This document shows, piece after piece, positions 44,945 through 56,235 of a stretch of DNA of 64,000 bases. This DNA comes from Camillea tinctor (Eukaryota > Ascomycota > Sordariomycetes > Xylariales > Xylariaceae). Position numbers and translations under genes: made by a program. The notes under the pieces are model-generated. The model searched no databases, was not told where the DNA came from, and saw only the letters and a program-made list of their open reading frames with translations. The DNA is taken from positions 1 to 64,000 of the forward strand of contig MU394104.1 of the NCBI GenBank assembly GCA_022578605.1, in the 5' to 3' direction. The stretch's first letter is position 1, and the number at the start of each line of letters is the position of its first letter.

Positions 44945-47900
44945 TCACATTATGACGCATTTCTTATCCTTTGCTGGGGTTTTAGGAACATTCGGGGGCA
45001 ACGTGATGTCAGTCCAGCCTGCAACACTTGCAGCATCATTATCCTTTACCTTTTTGTTCTTCTTTCGCCCTGTCCACCCTCGAACCTTTGCATCTTGAAT
45101 GTTCTTCATAGCTCCTCTCCGAGCACGGCTTTGTCGGCGTGTTAAGCTAGTATGGTGGCGCAAAGATGACGGAGTTAATTGAGCAGGGGACGACCCTAAC
45201 ATGTTGAGTATGTTCCGATGATTCCTTGCTTCGCCTCTCACACTACTGTTTCTTGAGATAGTCTCTAGACGCTCAACAGTAGGCCGCAGCATAGCCATCC
45301 CCGCGCTTGGTCTTGGATGGCGTGGTACCGGGGCATGTAACACCATCTCAGTAGTATTGGAGGCAGTGCTGGATTGGTTAGGCATGTCGTAAGCTCCAGA
45401 TACTCCTGTTGGGGTGCTAATGATAAGCGGTTGATCTGGTGTTAGAGACGGCGGTATCTCGGGCATCCCGTTGAAATGCCGGATCTCTATGTTTTGCCCG
45501 TTCATGCTTTCATTATCAGAAGGTACGCGCGAGAATTGGAAAGTACCTGAAGCTCGGCGAGGAGTGCCGACCATGCTCTGCCTACTATGTAAGCGTGCAA
45601 GCTGTTCGGGATGAGGCGCTGGGGGTAGTGATGCGCCGGTCATCGAGTCATTGGTGAGATGGGTAACAGGTGCAGATCGAGGATAGCTACCCAACGTCAC
45701 TACAGATGCCGATGCTAATGTTGGCACATGGGGAGCTCTTGGCCAGGTCTGAGCATTTGATAGCCTTCGAATTGCAGGATTAGCACTGATTTCTCCATCA
45801 TTTGATCTACCAATAGCCGAGTAAGATGGAACGTTTGGGGTAGATGCGTTTATGTTTGCAGCGTGATGGCGGGACGCATCAGGAAATACATTTGAACTTG
45901 ACGAGGCAGGTGTATACTCTGTAGTGGATGAGAAAGCCTCTGCAGAAGGCCTCTCTGATGTCACAGCCGGCACTGACATGTATGATCTTACTGCTTGAAG
46001 TGGAGTTCCTACAGGGGATATATCATAAATATCTTCGTCGTCGTAGTTTTGATGGGGTTGAAACCTCCTAGTGGAATAGCTTGACATTGGTCTATTCGGG
46101 ATTCCGGGGGCAGAGACCGGAGGTCGCCCTGAGGTTGACGGGTCACTCGGAACTCTAGGGGAAGAGGCACTAGGGTTCCAAGATCTAGGAAATCGACCTT
46201 CTCTTGCAGGAGACGTCCGCAGTCGTGGTAATTCCGGTCGTGCAGTATTCGATACCGATGCAGAGTGAGGGATGGGCGGAACAGGAGGAACAGCTGGGAC
46301 AGGAGTCGACGATGAATTCAATGTCGTATTTGTGGTCCCTCCAGCCCCTGAGATGGCAGTGTGGCGTAAGAAAGCAGGTAAATCAACACCTGGGTCCTCC
46401 TTCGAATAAGGCGGAGGCGGTGGTACCCAATTATCAGCATCGCTCTCGTGCGGGTGTTCCGCCCTTCCGTCAGCCCGTCTATATTCAACAGGGCCGGCGA
46501 CTGGTGGTGGGGGATTCCGTTGACGATTGACTGCGGCGGCGGTAGCGGCGCGGCGTAATGTCGTCCCTGACCGGGGGCTAGCATGGGCATATGGGGCATC
46601 GAGAGCTTCTTGAGCTTCTTCCAAAGAAGCGTCTTCCAGTTCATCTGAAGCTGGGGGCGGGGCATGGCTGCGGGCTGTCATCATGGGCCGTGGCACTAGA
46701 GGATCGTCGGAATCTTCACCGTGAGAGGTGTGTGGTCGAAGTAGAGCTTCTACTTGACGATTTGCACTTGTTGCTGCACGCATCACACCGCCACCGCCAC
46801 GGTTTCCCCTGCGTTGCGCTACCGTTCTTCTCCGTACGATGGCAACTTCGGTGTCTATATCTCGATGTTCTTCTTCAAGAACTTCGGGCTGCATGGTGCC
46901 TACTTCGATGGTTATGTCTTCCCCGTGACCATTGCTAGTGCTGTAATCAAAGTCAAGAATAGTGACCCGCCCTCCATCCACGAAGTCAATACCATCTTCT
47001 TCTGTTATTGGCTTAGGTGGCAGGACCCCTCGCGCCGTAACAATCAACCGTTCTTGCAGAGACCTGCTCCCAAACCCAGAAACCCATTTCACATTACTCA
47101 CGCCACATAACTCGGTAACCTTCCGCCCACTGACGAATGTGTTTCGGAGCTTATCGCAAAGAATTTGCCATTGGGGAACGCGGCACCCATTCGTTTCCTG
47201 GATACGGGCTGGTGAGCGTACCGAGAGGCCGCTACTCCTCCGATGCAGTGAAGGTGATGCAGAAGAATCTGAACCGGTGCTGTTACTCTCGGGAACGGCT
47301 TCCAGGTCTTCAGGAACACCGTACAGCCAAATGTCTTTACCTTCAAAGCCGGCAGATACAAGCTCTCCTTGATAAGTGGCACTAGGCAAGGTGCATGGTA
47401 GCAAGGGCCCAGGGGAAGACACCGTGGGGACGGGCCCTGTAAAATACGTGGTCCCATTCCGAAGATCATCGATACGCACAGCACGAAACGTCTCAAAACT
47501 CCTATCGTAAGTGAAGGTCCAAGTTGCCTCGATAGAGCTCGCTTCTTGCAACAATACCGCGTGGCTGCAATCTCTACTGGTGTTGGGGAAGAGGATAGAG
47601 GTCGTCCACAGAGCACTGATATTATCTTCAGCCATCTGGCTACCGGGATCATAATACGGCGCTGTCAAGATAACAGTATTAGGCGTGTATGATGTGGTTG
47701 TTGTACCCAAAAGCTGGGTACCGTCAAGCGAGAAAGCAAGAGAATCGACACCGTCGCACTTCACGGCCCTCCGGTCGGTTGGTAGGGCACCGGGATTGAT
47801 GGAGGAAACCTCAATACCGCCTTCATATGCTGCGGCTAGAACACTACCACACGGTGACAAAGCAATAGCTCGGGGTGCGTTGTCGAGGATAAGGGACTGC

Positions 47901-48692
47901 TTGCGGCGGGGCGGAACTTGACCCAAATCGTAGATATCGACCTGCATATCAGTCGACAAGACGGCGAGGAGACTGCCATCATCTAGAATGCATGCCGAAG
48001 CCGGCCGACGGAATATCTTGAGTTCTCGCTTTACAGCTAACTCGGGGCTCCGGACATCTAGAACGTATATACGGGACGAGTTGTAGGCAAGGAGATGGTG
48101 ACCACAGGGGGAAGGGCTGAACTGCATGCCCTCACCACCGGGGGCGGAAGAGGAGCTGTTGGAGTTGGAAATCAGCTTTATCGTGGTCTTCTTGGGTCGC
48201 AGGTAAGCCTCAAAGAGGTTCCGCTTCACCTCACGGGCGAACAAGCGGCGGAGTCGAGGCAGATCGTCATCGGTAACAGACGGAGGGGCAGCAGCATGGT
48301 GACTCGCAGCATAGGAATCGCATCTCGAGAGATGGAAGGCATAGAGGTGGGCTTGTTGGGAGATGCGTCTCCATTTGGAATTAAGCAGAACGAGAGATGC
48401 GAAAGAGTTGGGATCGGTTAGTTGAAGTATCCTGCAAAACTGGTTAATTATCGAGAGAGAGAGAGGCCGCCGTCCTCGCAGGAATGAGGGAACGAGGGAA
48501 CAAGGGATCGACGAGGCATAGGTTGTGCGCTTACTGTTGGATAATCTCATCAGGTAGTCTCTCAAAAGCCGAAGGCAAAGACGAAGGTGAGCACGGCGCA
48601 TCATCGGCAGGAGTAGTAGGAAGTGCTAGCTTCTCATCGGCGGACACCACTACAGAGGGCGAAGGAGAAGGTGAAGCTGGTGTTTCGGCCAT
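44945..48692 (-). CDS. F-box / WD-like protein with C-terminal CaaX box
   Basis: Exons 48692-48535 and 48431-44945, with a 103-nt intron (GTAAGC...TTGCAG), give 1214 residues. The join creates FERLPDEIIQQILQLTDP, an F-box helix 1 (about 46-63), continuing FASLVLLNSKWRRISQQ. Beta-propeller-like WD strands follow (about 130-330: FSPSPCGHHLLAYNSSRIYV, ALSPCGSVLAAAYEGGIEV, LAFSLDGTQLLG). The second half is a long disordered Ser/Pro/Arg region. The very end, WTGRKKNKKVKD and later KDKKCVIM, is a polybasic stretch plus a CaaX box predicted to be farnesylated (last residue Met). F-box proteins hand substrates to SCF ubiquitin ligases. Prenylation would place this one on a membrane, which is inference. 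The first exon is Ala/Ser/Pro-rich. Confidence 0.75.
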
Positions 48693-51600
48693 AGCAAAGG
48701 AAAGTAAGACAGTACCCGGTCGTCTTGTATGAAACCGTAAGTAGGGATCAAAATATGGGAGGAATAGAATTCACGATGTGTCGTCGAGGTGTTGAGCCAT
48801 AACTACTAAAGCGAGCAACGAAACGAAGAACCCGGAGAGTATGTGTTGCTCTCCTTTTCTCGTTTGGTCGGTTGCACCAAGGCGTAGAAGGTTCAGTTCA
48901 TCCAATTAGATGATACGAGAAAGAAGCGACAAAGGGACCAGACTTGTCGCCTCTTGTTTTCTCGTCTCCCGTCTCCCGTCTCTCGTTTCTCGTTTCTCCT
49001 CCTCTCTGTATTGAGGCGGAGTAATAATTTAATGCTACCTACCGGCACGCATGTAAGTAATAGATGGAAATGTACGTATGTACGTAACCTATGTATCTGC
49101 CCATGCATACATACCTAGTCTCACTCTGGAAAGGGCTGGGTTCGTGTCGGCCTTCAGAAGCTTTACTCTTCTTAGCTGTAAGATTGGATTGTATTGTATT
49201 GTGTAAATGCGTATGCTACACTACTAAGAACTAAAGAAGAACTAAAGAACTAATAAGAATATGGATGTATCTCAGATAACCCAAGCCAAGTTAAACCTAA
49301 ACCTATGTATGTAAGATCCCTTGCCCGGGAGCAAGCTAGGATTGGATAAGGCCTGGGCCCTGACCTGGTCACTTATTGCTAGTGGCATAATAAGCAAACA
49401 TTTGATTTAATTGGCTGCTGTAATCACTCAATACGATACGAACCCAGATTTTAGGCTTTCGGTACGGAACACTACACTAAGAAAGTTAATTGAGTTACTA
49501 CTTACCTACCTAGTCTATGCATGTTCTCTTCGATGCTATGTTGTTTCGTATTGAAACAACTTGTAGATCGATCACATATTCACAGGTTTCCTAAGTTTTG
49601 TTTCCTTCTTTCCTTTTTCCTTTTCTCTTTCATTTTCTCTTTCATTTGGCGACATTGTAAATATAACCCCACTCCCCACATGCATCTCTCTTATTAACCC
49701 GACTCAAGGAGTCTCGGTACGATATGTAACCAAACAATTACCAGGTACATATCAATATGTACCTTTATCTAAAAAGGTAACCTAACAGGTACCCCGTGCT
49801 ATACTATATATGAGAAGAAAAAAATATGTAACTTATTGAGCAGATGCAATGTTGCATGCGCATATGCCATGGTCATGAAACGAAATAAGAAAATAATCTT
49901 ATTTATCCAAAGCATTCACGGGTCTCGATATCCCCATAATCTTGGCATATCGGAACATATTCTAAAAGTGAGTGAGTGGATGGAAGGATTCGACAGCGTT
50001 GTGTCATAAACCGCGGCATTGGTTGTTCTGTATGTGTGTGTATGTAGTGTACATACCTTCTGACCACTACAAGATACTTAACTACTACACTAGGTATCCA
50101 TTGTATTGTACCTTAGCGGGCCGAACTTTGGTTAGGAACTTCCACGTTACCCCAGGTAGTAGTTGATTGACTCCCCGCCATAAAAGCACCACAAGCTGAC
50201 TCCTAGCCTACCTATTGCGACTTACAACGTACCCTACCTCTCTACTTTAACCCCGCCTAACAACTTTAAACCACATCAGTTTATACTATTTACAATTATA
50301 TACCTATGTAGGAGATATGTTGTAGCTAATATTGAAATTTAATTGTATCAACTTATATACATAGTTACCTTAGGTATATAACATCGTATATATTACATAT
50401 GATAAATTAATTAATTAATTACCTAGGTACCTAGGTAGGTAATCAATATTGAAACCATTCACCCCCATCCTACGTAACCTATGTCTAGCAGTTGCTTCGG
50501 TTATAAAGGATTCTACAACTACCTAAACCTCCAATTAGGGAACTTTACTTTGACTGGATACTAAGTACTGGATAGGTAGTATAGATATAGTATAAGATAT
50601 GCACGGCACGGCACAAACGCTTACCCATCTTTTTCTTCTCCACTGATACAATATTTGTTTCGTCGATCCTCTAATAGCCTAACCTCCTTCCAGCCACCAG
50701 CTCCGGGTCTCAACCGTACATAAGTCAAGTTCTATTTTTAAACTTTACAGCTGTCCCCCGCGGTCGTGCAGGCGTGCAGGCGTGTCGCTGGGTCCGCTAA
50801 GGGGGGGGATTAGCCTTGTAAGACCGTAGTTACGCCGCCTTTGCATCCCATCACAACGCCCTAAAGCTTACTTGTCACTATATGTTGCTATATGAAGGAA
50901 CAATCGTCAAAGGTCTTTTTTCTTCTTTCTTGTTTCAGACTTACATCGATCTATGGATACATGTTCATAAATCTATGTGCATTCATTGCGAGGTAGCCGA
51001 GTGCCAGGTAGGCAAATTCAAATTCAAGCTGCTTAGCCTAAGCAAAAGTAAGCACGTGTAGGAGAAGGTCATGAGAGACATATCATGTCCTCTCTTCGTA
51101 AGACATCATTGGGAAACAATTATCTAGGTCACAACAATGTCTCAGAGTGAGCTCATAATACCAGAATACCAGACAGTAGTAAGTAGCACGAAGTAAGCAC
51201 CCAAGTTTCTACCAACGTAGCTAAGATATGAAGTTCTAGGTCGTGACGCTTACGCCGCTTCGTAGAGTCGTAGGCCTGGCTAAACAATATGAATACTACC
51301 TACAAATAAGTATAATACCCCCAACATCCTAAAAACAAGACGGCACGGGATATCTACCGATCGGAAACTATGGCTTGATAGGCCACAGGAGAACGTATAC
51401 TCTAGTAAGCATGGGACGGGAGTGTCGGCAGGGCTCTACCTTTCTCGCACAACCCTTCGTGGCTACGCTGACAGGAGACTTGCATCGATCGGATTTTATG
51501 TCCTAGATCATGTCCTAGACGCCTAGCGAGTACCCCTAACCTATCTCTACCCAGCCTACCAGTCAGATATCGAGGTTTGTATCACTGTATATTGCCAATA

Positions 51601-53316
51601 AAAGCAAAGCGGGCTGAGCATGCCTCCTGTTGTTTGACATGAGATTCTCCTTTATTGATACATAGGGGCCGAGACGATGACGATACTCGCCATATTAGAA
51701 ACCAGGGGCTAAGCATAGGTCACTTGTAGGCTAGGATTTAACTTGCCTTCTGTAATATGGCTTATATGGCTGGCGTCATCGATGCCGTAAAGTTCGGCCT
51801 CCTTCGTGCTTCACAGGGATATTCCCAACCATATCGCTGAGAGATATCACGACACCTATCGTCGACTGATACTGGCTAACGAAGAGTAGATACACAAGGA
51901 TATAGTGAGAAATAGTCATTAGAAGCCTAATTATCTTAAGTCTACTAATATTTAAACCCATTCGAGTCATTGTTGCAGCGCCAACATTTTCTGCTCTAGA
52001 AGCAAGTTGATAGATTACAACGGAAACCTTTGAGCATGCACTTGATCGTAAAACAACTTGCATATAATATTGTAACCCAGGAACTAGGATCACCTTTTCT
52101 CGCAAGAGTTCCTTCTTATCAAGTATATATGAAGTCATATACGAGGCACGCGCAACACGAGAGAAGCGTTCGGTACGGACACAACATCTCAACTAACGGC
52201 TGTTTCCCCTGACAGTTGGGTTCAAGACTCGAACCTCGGGGTATACAATCTTTTGGGGGTGGGGCTCACGAACGAAGCAGACGAACTAATTGACGGCATC
52301 TATCTCTACAAAAAGCCTGGAGAGTTCGTGTGTCGGGATACTTAGCTATCCGGCCGTTTAATACACAGTGAAAAGCCCCCTTTCCTGCACCCAAAGCCCC
52401 CTTCCAGCCCTTCCCTTCCCGCTAATCTATGCTGTTAAAATTCCCCCCGCTCCGTGTTCAACCTTGACTGCACCATAAATAGCACAAAGGGGGGGGGGGG
52501 GTTGTGTTGGGGGGTCTAAGGATAGGGCGCGTCGGTAATCCTACTATGAAGGTGGTAATCTGTAACTACCTACTTGATCTACTTCAGTTTCTCGTTGGTA
52601 CTGGTTTCTACAGACCATCAAACCGTCAGCTAAAAGGAGAAAACCCTGTATATATATAACCATGGTGTAAGTTCTTAACCATATTTTTTCCCTTACAAAA
52701 ATCATCGAGGCGAGCAAGTACGTGAATATGGTTCTAGAAGGACATCATATCATCGGTAGCAGGATGAACGATGTGTATAGTTGGACTGGGTCTCTTCTTC
52801 TCATTTCACCATATCCTAATCTCTCAAGCTAGATAAAGAGCAAATGCTAAGTACCTAGGTGGTGTCCCCCATAATTTCCTTGTCTAGACGAACATGTATG
52901 TGACAAGATATCGTATCCGCCATCCTGGCTATAATTCCTCAAAGGAGATTTATTGATCTCCTTCAGGATCGGCGATAGTAGCGAAAGCCAAAGCGTAGGT
53001 ATGCTGTATATGCGAAAAAAAACCAAACCTAGGGGGGAAGCAATGAACTAAACCCTTTCCGCATATCCTGTAGTTTCGCACAATCCCTTCCGCTTCACCA
53101 GTTCCCTCGATAACAATAAATGGTATTTCCAACACGTGCCCAACTGAAATCGGTCTGTGAAGAGCGTCTAATCAGGAGATATGTCACTCTGGGAACGCTA
53201 CTGCGTTTTCTGTCTTGCTTGATATGCCTATGCTAATCTATGAGTAAAACGAATGTAGATGACGGCTTAGGACGGCGGTCATATATAAATAAGTATGATG
53301 ATAGATTTTGGTTTAT
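48693..53316. other. Gene-empty 4.6-kb region
   Basis: No protein gene I can support. The right part is relic-like, but a 138-codon minus frame at 51776-52192 shows no domain. Features: CCTAGGTACCTAGGTAGG palindrome at about 50422-50440, TTAATTAATTAATT near 50407, G10-11 tracts (52490), CACGTG sites near 51052 and 53132, and a CACGGCACGGCAC stretch near 50602. Confidence 0.5.
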
Positions 53317-54597
53317 CTAAAGCTCGTCATTATCGACGGCATCATCATCATCATCACCACGGACGCTGGCGATCAGTTCTGTCATATCACGCATGCGGTA
53401 GTCAAGAATGGGCGTGACCCAATCGTCCTCGACGAGTGAATACGTCTCCTTTTCATTTTCCTTGGGCTTGCGCGGGTTAATGGCCCAGTATCCGAAGTCG
53501 GCATCGATGCGTTTGAGGTACCGCAATAGGTTCTGCCAGTAGTTGGCATCACCCTCTCCAGGGTGGTGCGGCGCCCCAAACTCGCCAACCCAGACGGGTG
53601 CTATATTGTCCTCAACAAGATACGCCCAGTGCTTCCTCATCGCCTGGATGAAGGATGCATAACTACGCTTAGCATACCGTCCTTCGGTACTTCCCCAGCC
53701 CGACCACGAGTATACGTGTGACGAGTATACAACCTTGTTCTCGACGTCGAGTTTGACCGGGCGCGTACGGGCTCCCCTTAGGTCATTGCCTGACTCGGTC
53801 CCCTCGACGATGATGAGCCAGTCATTATTCATCTTGTGCAGTCTGTTGCCGCATTTTTCGGCAGCGGTGGCCCAGCGATCCCAGGTCATGGTACCCCAGA
53901 CGCCACGGACCTCATTCCTGAGGTCCGCGCCAATCACTCTCGGATTATCTAGGAACCGACGCATGACTATCTCCCAGTGCTGTATCCAATCTTCTTCGGA
54001 CTGAGAGACCCTACACAGCGGACCTAGATGGTCGTTCGCCCAGCCGGCATCGCAGGGATCGGCGCCACAACACCAGGTGGCAGTGGTAATATGGTTGTTG
54101 ATGATGACGGCAATGCCGGCATCGGTCAATGCCTCGACAACGGCTTCGAATATGTCGAGGGCACGCTTTCCGATGAGATCGGGGTTCGCAGTTAATAGAT
54201 GGGGGAGGATGTGCGGATTCGCTATGACCATTTCGTCAGCGTAGGGCAGACGGACGCTGTTAAAACCTAGTAGGCGGATGGTGGAGGCGATCACGGAGCG
54301 ATGCTGAACGTCGAGACCACCAGGAATGAAGAGCTCGTCACTGGCGCCATACCAGTTGACGCTGGAGAGCTTGAAGCGACGTCCGGTAGTGTCGACAACA
54401 TCTCGGCCCTGGGTATGCAAGGGCAGTGAGTAAGTGGATATGCTGGATTCCTCTATAAAAGGCGGTAGCGGTCGTTGGCTGAAGAGCACGGCACCGGGAT
54501 CGGGTGTCCATGGTCGCATGAGGGCTGCTTCGGCCTTCCACATGTAACCGAGCCAGCCGGCAACTACCAGCAGACTGAAGATGGCAAACTGGAACAT
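53317..54597 (-). CDS. GH5 family glycoside hydrolase, membrane-anchored
   Basis: A single-exon frame of 426 residues. It begins with a hydrophobic helix (MFQFAIFSLLVVAGWLGYMW) followed by KAEA, so it is either a signal peptide or a type II anchor; no small-residue cleavage site is obvious. The (beta/alpha)8 core has RFKLSSVNWYGAS, LGFNSVRLPY, IINNHITTATWCC, ADLRNEVRG (acid/base Glu, about 225) and APVWVGEFGAP (nucleophile Glu, about 341), plus FGYWAINPRK. Both catalytic glutamates of clan GH-A are present, so it should be active on a beta-glucan or related polymer. The exact substrate cannot be read from the sequence. Cys residues (WCCGADPCDAG) suggest a secreted, disulphide-containing fold. 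The C-terminus is an Asp run without a CBM. Confidence 0.85.
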   Translation of the reverse strand: MFQFAIFSLLVVAGWLGYMWKAEAALMRPWTPDPGAVLFSQRPLPPFIEESSISTYSLPLHTQGRDVVDTTGRRFKLSSVNWYGASDELFIPGGLDVQHRSVIASTIRLLGFNSVRLPYADEMVIANPHILPHLLTANPDLIGKRALDIFEAVVEALTDAGIAVIINNHITTATWCCGADPCDAGWANDHLGPLCRVSQSEEDWIQHWEIVMRRFLDNPRVIGADLRNEVRGVWGTMTWDRWATAAEKCGNRLHKMNNDWLIIVEGTESGNDLRGARTRPVKLDVENKVVYSSHVYSWSGWGSTEGRYAKRSYASFIQAMRKHWAYLVEDNIAPVWVGEFGAPHHPGEGDANYWQNLLRYLKRIDADFGYWAINPRKPKENEKETYSLVEDDWVTPILDYRMRDMTELIASVRGDDDDDAVDNDEL

Positions 54598-56235
54598 GGT
54601 GATCGGAGTGCGCGGAGCGAAGTCGGATATAAGTTAGTAGGTGATGATGGTTGTTACTGTCCCCGTCCAAGTAGACTTTGAATAGATATTTCCAATGCAA
54701 CCCCCAACAACGGCACGGAGCCCATTGTCACCTGTGAAACTTCCACTATAACGAAGATTGGGTGATCAATTATTGCGTGGCGCGGCGTTTACGTTTATGT
54801 TGCGATTTGTGCTTTGGTGTTGAAAGGGTGATGGAGGTGAAGGTTAAAAGATAAAGAAGGTTAATCGTTAAGAAAAATAGGTTCGTACCTGAATTTGGGA
54901 GGTTTGTCAGCCGTCGATTTCCCAAACGAGTGACGTACATATATGTACGTCGGAGTTAGTTGAACTTGATACATCCGCCTCCTGGTTTCGAGGTGCTTGG
55001 ACCACCTGTGGATTTACACGTCAGCACGTGTAAAGATTTAGCGTAGCTGCGTAGGTACCTTAAGGGTCTTGTTTCGGCGCACGATTCAATCATCCACTAC
55101 AGTACACTAACTAGTGTATATGTAGGTATGTACCTAACCTAGTGTAATGTAGGTTACTATATTAGGGAGGGACCTTACGCAGCTCTCCAGTTGAATAAAC
55201 CCTATTGGATCAGACATTGCGATTCGTCTATCAAGTCTCATTTCAAAACTACCTACCTAGGTATCTGGGTAGTTAGTGAATAGGAATCCAACCCGATAAA
55301 CTACAAGTAGGTGTTATAAGAGCCAACTATAGCCCATGATATTAGCTCTTAAGAATAGTATTGGCAAACCCCATACGGAGTAGACGACTTACATATGGAT
55401 AAATCTCAAGATGGGAAAGAAAAAAAACATAGGTGTGAACCGTCATGTGGTTCTCGCAGGAAGTTATACTACTTATCACTTGTACGAAGTAATCTTGAAC
55501 TAACTACAGAGTAGAGTGGCAGAGATGACAAAATAAATGGATATCTTTTTCCCGACTAAACCTATACGTACGCCATTGTGGTATAACTAATAACTCTTTT
55601 CTTCATCATCCTCATCCCTTTCCGCTTCCGACCGTTCAAGTCTCCACCCAATAAATATATAGCATTCGCCTGGTGAATACTATTTGGTCCCTAAAAAGTA
55701 CCCCAGTCCCCAATACACATCCTATCCTGATCTGCCCATTATTTATATAAATGGCAACTAGGATAATATTCCATCCATCCCATTTGCCCTCATCTCACCA
55801 TGATGATAATTACACAAGCCAAACACCCCCCGGTGGAGAGGGGTATAGTAGAGTATAATCTATACAGAATCCGTAAATGTTTGCAACAGTAAAAAAAAAC
55901 AAAAATCTTTCCAAGACGCCGCGCTTTAAAGCTCGTAACTTTCCTTCTAATAAGGACTATCCAAAGATCGATTTGATCCGGTATTGAAATGTCTTATACG
56001 TATATATGTCTGTTTATATATACGACAACCAGATACAATGATGTACATGGTTTGTTTGTTTGGTTTTTTTTTCGGGGTTTTTTCTTCTTCTTTCCCCTCT
56101 TATTGGTTTTTAGGGGAGGAAAGGGGGGAGGGAAAAGGGGGGTTCCTCAGTAGACATGAAGACGAGTATGTTCATGACGATGAATGATAATAAGTAGGTA
56201 ACAAAAGAAGTAATAATAATAATATAAGTAGGTAA
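54598..56235. other. Spacer, no gene seen
   Basis: GH5 promoter side and 3' region of the receptor gene. Contains GTACATATATGTAC and CACGTG (about 55030) palindromes and CCTACCTAGGTA motifs near 55250. No recognised coding sequence. Confidence 0.5.

Noticed and set aside
51776..52192. 138-codon minus-strand ORF
   Set aside because: No domain, no splice context and no conserved-looking motif. Plausible chance frame.
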